A DNA stretch of 64,000 nt from Epiperipatus broadwayi (Eukaryota; Onychophora; Udeonychophora; Euonychophora; Peripatidae). The notes under the pieces were generated by a model. That model ran no database searches and was not told the origin of the DNA. It worked only from the letters and a program-made list of their open reading frames with translations. This document shows, one piece after another, positions 1-10,826 of this stretch. The position numbers and the translations under genes are program-made. Location: the NCBI GenBank assembly GCA_028023455.1, contig JAQFVV010006294.1:4551001-4615000 (forward strand), written 5' to 3'. Position 1 is the first letter of the stretch. Every line of letters starts with the position of its first letter.

Positions 1-343
1 CTTAACTACAAAACTGTGAGTCTAAAATTGAAAATACAATATTTTCAATCCAAGCTCATTAGCTTACATAGTCATATAGGTCTGAACTCAGTTCAGTATC
101 CATACATTTTGGTGTATTTTACAGTTATGAGCAAGTATAAGAAATGGTTATCATATGATGTTTAGTGGTTTAATACCAAACCTGCCTAAGATGATAGTGG
201 TGGCTATGGTTATTAAAGAACGAAAGACACCAAAATGTATAGATACTGAACTGAGTTCAGACCTATATGACAATATAAACTAATGAGCTTGGATTGAAAA
301 TATTATTGTGTTTTCAATTTTAGACTCATAGTTTTGTAGTTGA
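1..343. repeat. Large imperfect palindrome, cut by the window start
   Basis: The first ~116 bases are the reverse complement of 229-343, with about 112 bases between. The outer arm (CTTAACTACAAAACTGTGAG) returns inverted at the right end, and the inner arm (TGAACTCAGTTCAGTATC) returns inverted at about 247-264. The loop carries a copy (about 121-172) of the 3' terminal motif shared by the retroposon family at 15.5, 26.7, 32.1, 33.9 and 36.2 kb. The sequence just inside the right arm (ending GTTTTGTAGTTGAG) also occurs in the loop of the 32.1-kb copy, so this is probably the 5' part of a longer member. The left end lies outside the window. Confidence 0.75.
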
Positions 344-632
344 GTAGAGAAAAAACGTGGCTGCTGGAGGGTTGCATTAGATCCTAAGATCTAGTTGCAG
401 TACTCTTGGATCCAAAGCTCTTCACTGACGAAAGCCACAAGCTAGAAACTAGTCTGAGGATATTGGATGAGTAGGCACTAGATAGGGATTTTATGCACAA
501 GCCTTCTGGTATCCATTGATTACTCTGGCTTGCACTGAGTGGCACTATTGTATGGAGAGTTCTGCCTGTTTTAATAACAGTTATGAGCAAACATAAGAAA
601 TGGTGATCATGTGATGTTTAGTGGTTTATATC
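344..632 (+). mobile_element. 3' module of hairpin-forming retroposon family
   Basis: This block contains the family's shared 3' sequence: GGGTTGCATTAGATCCTAAG, a segment ending GGATATTGGATGAGTAGGCA, then GATCATGTGATGTTTAGTGG at the 3' end. The same blocks recur at 32117-32620 (minus strand) and 36155-36669 (plus strand), where they form one arm of a hairpin. Here they continue directly from the palindrome at 1-343, so both parts are probably one element of more than 630 bp. No coding capacity is seen. The target duplication cannot be checked because the 5' end is off the window. Confidence 0.7.
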
Positions 633-720
633 ATAAAATGTAAAAACTATGATAATTCTATCACTGAAATTGAATAAATACAATCTTAATACATTAAAGT
701 TATTTACTAATATTATAAAT

Positions 721-836
721 GTTTTCTCCATATATGAAATGGTATTAGTATTGCCTTTAATTTCTTTTATCATAAAATGTTTTCTCCATATATGAAATGG
801 TATTAGTATTGCCTTTAATTTCTTTTATCATAAAAT
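721..836. repeat. Two-copy tandem duplication, 58-bp unit
   Basis: The unit beginning GTTTTCTCCATATATGAAAT at 721-778 is repeated immediately at 779-836 with no obvious difference. The identity suggests a recent local duplication. No coding function is seen. Confidence 0.9.
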
Positions 837-1605
837 GGTATATATATTTTTTTTCATTTGAATATGTATAATTAATTAAAAAATTAAAAATGGACTTCTA
901 ATGTAAGCACAAAAGCAGTCTGGCAAGATTTGAAAAACTAATTTAGTAGCTTTAATAATAATATCTACTATAATTAAATGTGACCTGTAGCAGCAGTTGA
1001 CTGTCTTTAAATCAGTGTAAACATATTACTTCCTTTATTTATTACTTAATTTGTATAATTTATATATAATATATAAATTAAATTTCTACAATATAGAGTT
1101 TTTCATACTGAATATAAATATGCAGATAGTTATTAGTCAATAAATGCACATACTTAATAATATTAAATAATTTGAAAATATTACTATTTTTGTTTATATA
1201 TCTCTAGTAATAAATTGGGACATATATTTCCATTTTATATAATGAAATTATGCAAATTAAATTTTGTCAAATAGAATTATACATAAATTTCATAATTAAA
1301 ATAACAAATGACACAGATTTCATTTCTTTACAATTCATTATTTTATCAATTCTTTGTTCTATTTTTCTGATTGTTATCTCACTATGTATTGTCTCATTTA
1401 ACAATATGGCATAGCTTTTATTTAGAACTTCTTTCAGATTTGTTGAAAGATAGTAATGGTAATGTTTCCTTCTATATATCCTAAATCTGTCTTATTAATA
1501 TTACATTAATTCATACTGGAATTATTTCCTACAGTATTTTTCTAGAAATGTTTAATATTATATTGCTTAATACTTTAAAGCAAAGACTATAAATAATCAC
1601 TAAAA
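837..1605. other. AT-rich non-coding stretch
   Basis: Only AT-rich sequence with short TA and A/T tracts. I see no exon, RNA gene or recognisable transposon. Confidence 0.5.
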
Positions 1606-1902
1606 ATCAAAGTCATATATCAGGACTCAATTTTTAAGCTTGTAAATAAAAAATAAAGAGCACTGCTAATTTGCTCTAACAAGCTTTATTGATAAATGCC
1701 AGCCATCCTAGGACCTCACTGAGGAGTACCAAAGCATGAAACCATTGGTCTGATGCTAAGAAGTGGTTTTCAAGATAGAGATTTTTAAATGCTTTGTTTG
1801 GCTGGCATTTATCAATAAAGCTTGTTAGAGCAAATTAGCAGAGCTCTTTATTTTTTATTTACAAGCTTAAAAATTGAGCCAAGTGATATATGACTTCGAT
1901 TC
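1606..1902. repeat. Long inverted repeat (hairpin), arms about 100 bp
   Basis: The left arm, about 1606-1706, returns inverted at about 1800-1902. Both arms contain AAGCTTTATTGATAAATGCC and TTTGCTCTAACAAGC. The spacer is about 93 bp and contains CACTGAGGAG, faintly like the hairpin family at 32-36 kb, but the arms are different. It may be a separate fold-back element. A hAT element (1910-2796) has inserted at its right edge. Confidence 0.8.
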
Positions 1903-1909
1903 TTTAAAT

Positions 1910-2796
1910 CAGTGGTCTTCAACCTTTTCACACCTGCGGACTGGTAAAAGTAAGGATAAGATTTCGCGGACCAGCAGAAGTTTACAGATAAATTTTTATT
2001 TGGGGGGGGGGTTGAGAAATACGTTGTCAACACTGAGACAAAAGATAGACACCAAAGTTATTTTTTGTTTGTTTTTATTTTTAAAAAAAGATAACAGAAA
2101 TTGGTTTTAAAAATAAAAGTTTTAGTATTTTAACGGTATACAAATAAAGCCTAAAAAAAATATTGCCTTATAGGCCAAAAAAAAGTGGGCGTATTTTTAA
2201 ACAAAAAAAAAAGAAAACGAAACTTGAAAAAGTCAAAAGTTTTGATCTTACTATATTTTGGGATGGTGGGGTGTATTGAGAAATACTTTGCAAAAGTTAG
2301 AAACAGAACTTATTTTTTGGTTTTTATTTTTAAAAAAAGGTAATAAAAATTGATTTCCAAAATAAATAAAAAAAAATAGCCTTATAGCCAAAAAAAAACA
2401 CTAAAAATAAAATATTAAAAGAGAGAGTAGAAAAAATTTAAGAGATCAAAAAAAGTCACGTTTCATTTTATTGTTTTAACAACTCTGACAAGCAGCCATG
2501 ATTGGCTATCAAAAGGCAACTGGAGTTTGTGTAATAAAAAACTTTCTACCCCCCCCCCGCCCCCATAAACATCTGTGATAAATAGAAAAACAAATTAATT
2601 TATGTGTGATTGATTAGATTTTGTGGTATTTTTGTTCTGTTTCTTTTTTTTTAATAAATGTGATGAAAAAATAAATAAAAATTGTTCATATTAATTAAAA
2701 GTTTAAAATCTTATTATTTTGTTATTATAAGCTTTCTTGCAGTCTAGCTGCGGACCGACAGACAACTTCTGCGGCCCCGGTGTTTGAAGACCACTG
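1910..2796. mobile_element. Non-autonomous hAT-type DNA transposon, 887 bp
   Basis: The element begins CAGTGGTCTTCAACC and ends with the inverted GTTTGAAGACCACTG, giving a 13-bp terminal inverted repeat followed by loosely similar GC-richer ends. It is flanked by a perfect 8-bp direct repeat CTTTAAAT at 1902-1909 and 2797-2804, the duplication size expected of hAT transposases. The interior is A/T-rich with degenerate internal repeats (two regions around TTTTAAAAAAAG), G and C homopolymers near 2002 and 2543, and no transposase ORF. It would depend on a transposase supplied elsewhere. Boundaries are exact; the hAT assignment rests on TIR form and duplication length. Confidence 0.9.
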
Positions 2797-2804
2797 CTTT
2801 AAAT

Positions 2805-3221
2805 GCTTAATATTGTATAAAACATTTATTTACTTATCAAATACATTGAAATAGATTTCAAATATTCCATGTTTCCTAGCCAACAGTGTTGGCAAATAAA
2901 ACAAGTGGCATTATTTTAAATATCCTTAAAACTAAAATATTAATCTTATATATATATATGTTGAAATACATATTTTATAATAAAATAAGACTTGGAAGTT
3001 GGAAATTTGCGAACAATAATATATAAAATATGTAGCTTGAAAATAAACAAAATATTAATAGAAAAAAAAATTCATATAAGTTTATTTTTTATATGAATTA
3101 ATGTTTAATTGAAATTTTTATAAATCCAATCACATATTTTATTCCAAACCTATTCAGCACATCTAAAATACTATATGCTCTCTGTCTTCTACATCCAGTT
3201 GCTAATAGATTAATAATTTTT
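2805..3221. other. AT-rich non-coding stretch
   Basis: A/T-rich sequence with TA dinucleotide runs (about 2949-2960) and a small snap-back around 3072-3100 (TTCATATAAG...TATATGAATT). No gene seen. Confidence 0.4.
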
Positions 3222-3322
3222 TTTCATATGTTATAGCATCGGCAGGGAGGTGAACCCACAACTGTCTGCAACCAACTACTTGCTTGCATGGCGGCTGCGA
3301 TGACCTCTTGGCTATTTGTACA
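3222..3322 (-). mobile_element. tRNA-like SINE fragment (tentative)
   Basis: This short GC-richer island reads, on the minus strand, AGCCAAGAGGTCATCGCAGC near the start and GTGGGTTCACCTCCC near the end. The latter resembles an RNA polymerase III B box, and the former loosely an A box. Spacing and a long middle segment recall a class II tRNA (Leu/Ser-like) head. Downstream sequence is not clearly bounded and no target duplication was found. It could be a decayed tRNA-derived SINE head or a tRNA pseudogene. Confidence 0.4.
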
Positions 3323-3884
3323 TATAAAGATGAATTCTAGCACCATAAGAAATTTTAACTTAATCAAATTTGCTTCTATAACATAACTTTGTAAATTATT
3401 CGATATCCAAAAAAACTACTATACAGTATTTTCTTTTACATTAATGTAATAAGTTTCTTTAAAGTATTAGAATAAACTTAAATGCCTTTCATTCATCTAT
3501 TTCTGCATATTATGCATTAAATTTCTCAGATTAAAAATATTTATTGGATAAATGCTTTTATTTTGTAATTACTCTTATGGTTTTTTAAGCAATCTGATAA
3601 GTTTTTTAGTATATTGAAAAATATTATCTTTAGTGATTATTTTAATTTTAAAATAATATCCATATTTAGTAAGTTTTTCAATTTGATGCTTCCATTGTAG
3701 GAATATTCTAATTAAAAATATTACTTTAGTCTTTCAAATTAACTTTATAATTAAGCCGTGGAAAACAGTACAGTTCTCTTTAAAATTTTCATTCCTTTTT
3801 GCTTTTCTAAGTAATTTTTGTAATTTATAATACTTATTTATAGCTTTTGTTAAGTTTTTTTGTTATTATATATACTTTATATGC
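3323..3884. other. AT-rich non-coding stretch
   Basis: No coding or structural signal recognised. Confidence 0.4.
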
Positions 3885-4225
3885 AATATTGTGGAAGGAA
3901 ACTAGTCTTCACACTTAGGCTATAGAATTGACGCTACTCCCCCTTCAATAAATGTTTTAAAAACATAAATAGCCCACCTATGCTTAGAGCTTATTCTTTA
4001 AATAAACCACCTTTTATTGACCAGGTCTAAATTAGGGCTTGACCCTATTATGGTCTGTTTTTTAAATTGCACATTTCTTAAACAAGTTCAGTTTATAAAA
4101 ATTGGTTTATTTAAAGAATAACTTCTAAGCATAGGTGGACCCCCTATGCTTTTAAAGTGTCTATGATGGGAGATAGTATCAATTCTATAGCATAAGTGTG
4201 AAGATTAGTTTCCTTTCACAATATT
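3885..4225. mobile_element. Palindromic MITE with long imperfect inverted repeats
   Basis: The ends AATATTGTGGAAGGAAACTA and (inverted) AATATTGTGAAAGGAAACTA match with one difference. Similarity continues through TTCACACTTAGGCTATAGAA and CCACCTATGCTTAGAG with small indels, so each arm is roughly 130-140 bp and almost the whole element is palindromic. There is no ORF. No convincing target duplication was found, so the superfamily is not assigned. Confidence 0.75.
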
Positions 4226-5302
4226 ACATATATGTATAAAATCACTATATTATTAATTATTATATATACATATTTTTTTAAAAAGAAAAAAAAACAACTA
4301 ATACTCCTAAACTTCAACAAACTTGTAAACTGGAAAAATATGTAAATGAATTCTAATATATATTTCAACTGAATCATTCTTTTTAATTAAAGCATGTCAT
4401 CATATAAGTTCCCATATTTGGTTAAAATAAATTATACAATTCATTTTACAAGTGTTTATAAAAATAAAAACACTTTTTGATAATAACTCTCTTCATTAAT
4501 TTCATAAATAATTTCTAATTAATATTATAATCAAAAATAATTTGCTTGAAATATTTATATAATGAATTTTATATAAAATTATTAAATAAATACAGGAGCA
4601 ACAGTATTTGATATTTGAAAATTATGAAATGATTTGACCTTATAAAAAGATTGATTGGTTATATTAAGAGCCATTTACATATTCAACTCAATAATTGAGT
4701 TTTTTTTTAAAAAAATATCTTGGAGTGGGTGAATAAAGTTGAACTGTTAAATAAAAAAAAAACCATCATAATATATATATAAAATAAAAATATACATTTG
4801 ATTTTTAATATAAAAAAAAATTAACATCTCTAAGATTAAAAGAAATATATGTTCTAACCTAATAAAAAGTGATTAATAATCATTTATGTATTTACTGAAA
4901 TGCTATTGTAGATCAAAGATTTTCCAATATTAAAATGTAAAACAGATTTTGAGGAGAGCCATGAAGAAATCTTCAAAGGGAATAATTTTTCAATAACAAA
5001 CAAAATCCTTATTCATGCTTTCTTTAGAAATTTTCACAATCTTTCAAGTGGCAATATTTTTTTATGAAAAAAAAAATTTCTTGCTTTTATATTTGTGGAT
5101 ATCTCAAAAAGCTGATCATAATGTCAGTTATTGGCAGAAATATATATCCAGTAAGAGATTGGTTGTTTTTTCATCAAATATTGCTGCTTGAAATATTTTG
5201 AAAATTTATATAGAGGACATGAGTAAAAATCAATATTAAAATTATATATATATATTAATTTTTTTAAACGTCATAATATAATTAATGTTATTTATATTTA
5301 AG
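4226..5302. other. AT-rich non-coding sequence upstream of the first visible exon
   Basis: Presumed intron of the ADAMTS-like gene, because the exon at 5303 starts inside a coding phase. No other exon was recognised in 1-5302, so the preceding exon lies upstream of the window or was missed. Confidence 0.4.
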
Positions 5303-5519
5303 ATGGATAAGTAGAGATTGGGAAACATGCAGCCATACATGTGGAAGTAAAGGATTTCAGGAAAGGAAAGTTTTTTGTATTCGAATGGAAAAAGATAATA
5401 CAGAGGAAACTAATGAGACTGTTAAAGATTCATTATGTAAAGATCAAAAGCCAATTGATAAACAATCTTGCAACAGAATATATTGTACTGGATATTGGAG
5501 AGCTGGTCATTGGTCTGAA
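5303..5519 (+). CDS. ADAMTS-like protein, internal exon: TSP1 repeat and start of the next
   Basis: This internal exon encodes a complete thrombospondin type-1 repeat (starting WISRDWETCSHTCG, six cysteines) and the first strand of another (YWRAGHWSE). The family consists of secreted extracellular-matrix proteases or matrix proteins; TSP1 repeats mediate matrix binding and are typically C-mannosylated on Trp and O-fucosylated on CSxxCG. Both WxxW-type Trp residues and CSHTCG are present. The acceptor is TTTATATTTAAG before 5303; the donor is GAA|GTAAGA at 5520. One leading base completes a codon from the previous exon and the exon ends in phase 0. That joins exactly to CSKTCG at 16852, completing the second repeat. 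An internal ATG at 5341 is out of frame with this reading and is not a start. Confidence 0.92.
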
Positions 5520-6270
5520 GTAAGAAAATATTTATAATCATATGATATATAATAATTAAGTAACAAGATTAGAATATCATTCTCTACCTGGAAATATTGT
5601 GTGTGAATGTATCATCTTTACATAAACTTATCCATAGAACAACCGAGTCTGAAAACATTTCTGTAATAATTCAAAACCAGATTCCCTATATAATGATTTT
5701 TTAAAAATTTGCAAACAATGTCCACTTTTATGTCAGTTTATTGGACAAACAAAAGATGGCCAGTTTATCTGATTCTCACATTCTTAAATAGCAACTAAAT
5801 TAAACATTAGTATTTCAAAAAGATGAAACTTATCCACAATTTTGTAATTATTAATTAAGCCAGCTTACTGTTTTAAATAACAATCAAAATGAAAATTTGA
5901 ATAATTTTAATAAGCCTGTAAATAAATCAAGGTTGTTAAATATGTAACATATTTAATAGTCTTAATTTATTCATGGACTTAATACATTCATTAGAATTTT
6001 CATTTTAATAGTTTTTTAGAATTTAAGCTGGTTTGATTAATAATTATAAAAATTGCCATAATATAAATTGAACTCATATATTTTGTTTTGTAATTCAATA
6101 ATTTTTTTTCAAAAAGTTATTGAAAAAAATTTAATAAAATATATTAATGATAAAGTTTATCCAGGGGAAAAAAAATGAATGGGAGTTAGCAGGATTTGCT
6201 TCAATTTTTATGTTAATAAAAAAGTATTAATGCTTGTGCTATATACAGCTACAATGAATGCTACAGTCAT
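5520..6270. other. Proximal part of the 11.3-kb intron
   Basis: Intron sequence from the donor at 5520 to the left LTR of the retrotransposon. AT-rich, no further exon recognised. Confidence 0.6.
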
Positions 6271-6876
6271 TGTAAAGATGGTCAGCAGAAACAAAATTAA
6301 TTCAAAATGGTTTTTTATAAGCTAAAATGTTGTCTTTATTGTCACAAGTTAACAATAGTAAAATTTAACTAACAACGCTTAATATACATTACAGTTTATT
6401 TATATTGTTATAGTTCAAAATCACTACCTATGAATGTATGACCATAAATGTGTAAATTAAAACATAATAAACCCAGTTTGGTATATATAGTCACTAGATC
6501 TATTTTTGCACCTTCAGTGGTGGAATTCACTGAGTTACTTTGCAGTCCTATTCTGTATCTTTAAGACCAGCTCAAACAATGTGAGTATATAGATTAGACC
6601 TTGATTCCCCTTATGTATGAGCTTTTATATCTTTCTGCTGATAATTGAATGATCTAGAATATAATTATTATTGTTCCTTATCTTTTTAAATAATCATTTT
6701 CTAATCCAAAACTGATTATCAACAATTTAATCTTTAACATTCATAACTTTGTAATACTTTATTTCTTTTAACTTTAGCATACATTTTACTTCTAATTACA
6801 TTGTTTCTTTACATTCTATATATATATATATACATATGTGTGTATGTGTGTGTGACTAAATTTCCATATATAAGCA
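6271..6876 (-). repeat. 3' LTR of intronic Gypsy-type element
   Basis: This about 606-bp block is repeated in the same orientation at 10827-11425 with many scattered differences. Shared landmarks include TGTAAAGATGGTCAG at the left, CACAAGTTAACAATAGTAAA, GAATTCACTG, TTCATAACTT and CTAAATTTC near the right. Read on the minus strand it starts TGCT and ends TTTACA, the TG...CA form of LTRs. Because the coding remnants between are on the minus strand, the left copy is the 3' LTR. A microsatellite (TA/TG, about 6820-6855) has expanded in this copy only. Confidence 0.88.
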
Positions 6877-7099
6877 GTCTTTCAGATAGCTCATTTTCTT
6901 CTTGGTTCTTTAGGATGTACACAGGGTTATTTTTTCATTAGTAATGTCCTTGTCTACTTTGTACCTTTTGTTTACTTTCAGTAAATATGATTCCTCTAGA
7001 TAATTTGGAATGTTCGGCACTATATTATTTCTGGTTCACTCAATTTCTTCTTTCTGATGTCTGACATGATTTACATGTTTTGTCATCATTTTCCCTGCT

Positions 7100-7960
7100 T
7101 CTGTCTCAGCAACTACTATTTGCTTTGACAGATGTGTTCTTTAATTATACCTTTCATCCAATACTTTCTGAAAACATCTCTCAACCAGACTTTTTCTCTC
7201 TCTATGTGCTGCAATTCTGTGGTATTATTTTTGTTACTTGAAAAATTTTTATTTGGGTGAATTAGTGATAAACTTTGTGCAGATTTTTCATCTGGATATC
7301 ATCTCAGCTGGAGATTTACCCATACTACTTGTCAGTGTACTGTGCTGATACAATAAAACAGAATACAATGTTTTTTGTATATTTGCAATAACATCCTTTC
7401 ATAGTATTTGTTTTAGCATTTGTTCTGCCTTTTCTACAATATCATTAGACTCAGGGTGGGAGGCATGGTTATATGTCTAATTCCCCATTTTTAAAGAAAA
7501 TTCTCAAATTTAGTAAATAAAACTGGTTTCATTGTCAGATACTACTGTTTGGGAAAACCATGAAAGGCAAAAATTTCCTGGAGTTTTTTTAAGTTTCTTC
7601 TGTGCTTGTATTTTTTATAATTCTATACTCAGTCCATTTTGAGTACGAGTTGATCACTACTAAAAAAATGTAGCCATGGAATGGTTCAGCATGAACGATG
7701 TCAATACGGCTTCAAGCTTTTTCAACTACAAGCCAGGTAATATAATTTTCTTTGTAATGTTTGCATTCACTTGACAATTCTCACAGATTTTCACAATTTA
7801 CTCTATCTCAATTTTGGGCAACCATAACTTCAAGCAAATGCTTTAGTCTGTACAGTTTCAGGATGACCTTAATGAATAATCTAATGATGACCACTACTAG
7901 ATATTAATACTATATCATCCATTAACATGCGTCCCTTATTTATAGACAATTTCTCTTATA
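7100..7960 (-). pseudogene. Integrase remnant of the 6271-11425 element
   Basis: On the minus strand, about 7540-7700 reads like a retroviral-type integrase core: an INSYSKWTEYRI segment, the usual SKWxE context after the first catalytic Asp, then a FHGFP/VVSDN-like stretch carrying the second. Stops and frame changes separate these pieces, so no functional DDE core can be read through. The N-terminal zinc-binding and C-terminal parts are not clearly resolved, and the limits given are approximate. Confidence 0.65.
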
Positions 7961-8239
7961 TACCATATAGCTTTATGAAGTATCTCAGACTGATTTCAGG
8001 ACCAGCCTTTGCTGATCCACTTGATCAATAGTTTATAACCATGCTTAGCTTTTGTCCAAACCGCTACCTTTTTATTATCTATTATTACACTATTCCAATT
8101 GTCTATGTAGTTAATAGTTGAATGAAGTTTTTGTGGAGCTGATTTAATTGGGATTCTTGACAATGCGTCTGCATGCTTAATGTCATTTCCTTTTTTAAAA
8201 TTTAGCTCAAAATCATAACCTTGTAATAAATTTATTTCT

Positions 8240-8611
8240 AGGGCTCATTTTAGCCAATATTTCAACAGCAGTTTATGAACAGTAAAGATCTTGAATGATT
8301 AACCATATAAGTATTGGTGGAATTTCTTCATTGCAAATATAACAGTGAATGCCTCTTTATCTAACTGACTGTAGTTTTGCTCTGCTTTGGTTAGTGTTCT
8401 AGAGGTGAAGAAATATTGGTCGCTCACCCTCAGCTACTGTATAACTTAAAACCACTTTGACTCCAAAATCTGATGCAGCCATAGTTAGTATCAGTTGGAT
8501 GCTACTGTTATAGTGTACTAATAAACTATCTGATGTCAGCAATTCCTTTGTGTCAATAAAAGCTTTTTCTTCAGCTTGATCCCAATGATATTTTTGGACT
8601 TTTCTTAACAT
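8240..8611 (-). pseudogene. RNase H remnant of the 6271-11425 element
   Basis: A 70-codon minus-strand reading starting at 8611 gives the tether and first half of a Gypsy RNase H (WDQAEEKAFIDTKELL, then ILTMAASDFGVKVVLS, corresponding to the family's TDASxxGxGavL). After a frame change the match continues around 8250-8400 (LTKAEQNYSQLDKEA, then KKFHQYLYG). The first catalytic Asp of the TDAS motif has been replaced (MAAS), so it is inactive as well as broken. Confidence 0.8.
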
Positions 8612-8639
8612 ATTTTACAATGTTTGTGCTACATGTGCT

Positions 8640-9290
8640 TTTCCCTTTAGAAAAGTTTCAAAATAATTAAGAAGGCACAGAAAATCCTGTAGTTCTTGTA
8701 CGAAATAATTTCTGGGTCTTGGGGCTTTTTTATGGCTGCAATCTTCTGAGGGTTAGGTTTCTTTCTCTTGCTTGATATCCCCCCAAAACTTTATTTTGGT
8801 TGTTATCTAGATACATTTTGGGAGGTTTATTCTAGCTCTAAAACTAGCTAACTTATCATAAACTTTTAAAAGTCACTCATGTAATTTCTCCTCTGAATTT
8901 GCAATTATTGAATGATGGAGCAGCATGTGCAATTATTGAATGATGGAGCAGCATGTCCATTTTAGTTTAGAAGATGTTTGGTGCAACAATAATTTCACAA
9001 GGCAGTCTATTGTAGTTAAACAATCCCTTTTGTGTAGTGATTGCTAACAGTTTAGAGGTGAGTTTAGAAACTGGAATCTGATAAAAAGCAACCTTCAAAT
9101 CATTTTAAGTGAAATGACTTTCCTTTTCCATATTAGCTAATATTTTTTTAATGTTAAGCACTGGATACTGACTCTTTATAAGGTTCTTATTTACCATAGT
9201 ATGTAATCTCCAGAAATACAAATTTGTCCATTTGCTTTAGCTATCATTACAATTGGAGTGGCCCATTTGGCCTCTTTGAGCAATGTCAAT
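8640..9290 (-). pseudogene. Reverse transcriptase remnant of the 6271-11425 element
   Basis: Minus-strand text near 9190-9280 (AKWATPIVMIAKANGQICI) matches the start of Gypsy reverse transcriptases. Near 8901-8956 a DMLLHHSIIA-like stretch sits where the YxDD active-site loop is expected, and is itself duplicated in tandem. Many stops and shifts are present. A plus-strand open frame at 9258-9524 over the same region has no family resemblance and is a shadow. Confidence 0.75.
8901..8956. repeat. 28-bp tandem duplication inside the reverse transcriptase remnant
   Basis: GCAATTATTGAATGATGGAG followed by CAGCATGT occurs twice in succession (8901-8928 and 8929-8956) without change. Twenty-eight bases is not a multiple of three, so it shifts the frame at the YxDD region and post-dates loss of function or caused it. 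Confidence 0.9.
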
Positions 9291-9730
9291 ACTCCCTTAC
9301 TAACTAAATCATTTAACTCTTGTTTCACTTTAGATTATAATGCCAAAGGAACTTTCCTAGGCACGAAAATCATGGGAGTTGCTCCATCTTGCAACAATAT
9401 ATCTACTGGCATAGTAATGATTTGGCTCCCCATATTCTTAAATAATTTTTTATATTTATTTCTTATTTCTTCCTCACTAGAAATTTTGTTAACCCATACA
9501 TATTTTTATTTCCAGAATCTCTAACCATTCTCTACTTATAATAGGGTTAAGACTGCCTTGCTCTCTCTATATAATGATAAACTACTGATCTTCTTTTTAC
9601 ATTTCTACACTTGTGTCTACTTTTTCTAATATCCTCATAATATTACCATTAGCATTTTTTGCTTTCAAACTAGTTCTCATTAATATGGTGGGGGGAGGTC
9701 ATAGAATTTTTTATAACTTTATTCCAGTCT

Positions 9731-10018
9731 TTAACTGCCATCATTGACACCTGATCTGATTTCAGTTTCCATTTTCAAATTTGTATTTAATAATTTCATT
9801 GACATCATGAACAGATTGTCAGGAGTAGTCTGGGTATTAAACATTTCACATTTCTGCTTATTTCCTTTTGGAAAAGTTGGCAAAAAGCTACAATCTTTTT
9901 TCTCATTAGTTCTACATGCTTTCTCTAAATGTCTTACTTTGCCAGAGGCTCTACAATGCTCTTTATTAAATCTACACTTCTTTGCGATGTGGATTTTTTG
10001 CACAACAATAGCAAACAA
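9731..10018 (-). pseudogene. Gag nucleocapsid (CCHC) and protease-junction remnant
   Basis: The minus-strand reading contains IAKKCRFNKEHCRASGKVRH, two overlapping zinc-knuckle units of the K02A2.6-like type (CxxC...H...C), with at least two knuckle cysteines or glycines changed. It continues about 70 codons and reaches a stop where the aspartic protease would begin (VNDGS). No protease DT/SG motif was recognised in this copy. Confidence 0.7.
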
Positions 10019-10826
10019 TTTCCTTTATCTTACTCTTAGCAGGCTGATATTTATTTTCACTTTTTCCTGTAAATGCATTACATTCATTATTAATTGTAAA
10101 ATTCAGAAACTCTTTTGATTAGTCAATCACAATCTCATGGGCTACTCCCATTTTGATTGCCTCCTTATATGTCAAGTCTTTTACAGCCATTTAACTACAG
10201 TATAAGTTTATCATTGGACATCCCTCCCAAAGTAATTATTCGAGTAGATTATCCTCTAATGTATCACCATAATTACAAATCTTAACAAGTTGCCTCAATG
10301 TTTAATTATGATCACATATGCGTTCCTCTTTATTTTGCTGTCTACTCTTAAAATGTAACTGTTCTACATGCTTAGAAGGCTTGGAGCTAAAATAATTATT
10401 TAGATTTTCAACTACTACTTTGTATGACAATCTGTCTGGATCTTCATGATTGCATAGCTTATTTGTGATTTCTATCACTTGTTGTCCAGCTTAACATAAC
10501 AACGTGGTAACCTTAATGAGATTACTGAAAGTCCTTATTAATAATAATAAAAATTCTATCCTCTTGAGATAAATTGGCCAAAACAGGACTATTAATATTA
10601 AACTCATTTATTGTCACTTGTGGCATACCCGTTTTGACTTTCTAATCCAAATTAATAACTACTAAAAAAAAAAAAATTTCCCCTGATTACCAAACTATTT
10701 CCCAATAGGCTGACTTATCCAGCCAATTTAACCTTATTATATCTACAAAGTTCTAGCTACTGATTGAAATACTAGACAAAATTACAGTTCAATTTTAATC
10801 CTATTGGCTGTGCCAGTTTTCTGCTA

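Noticed and set aside
5341-5523. 60-codon plus-strand frame starting at ATG 5341
   Set aside because: It lies in another frame over the TSP1 exon; the exon frame (WETCSHTCG...) with splice sites explains the sequence.
9258-10118. Plus-strand frames of 88 and 124 codons in the intron
   Set aside because: They are antisense shadows of the minus-strand reverse transcriptase and gag remnants and show no domain.
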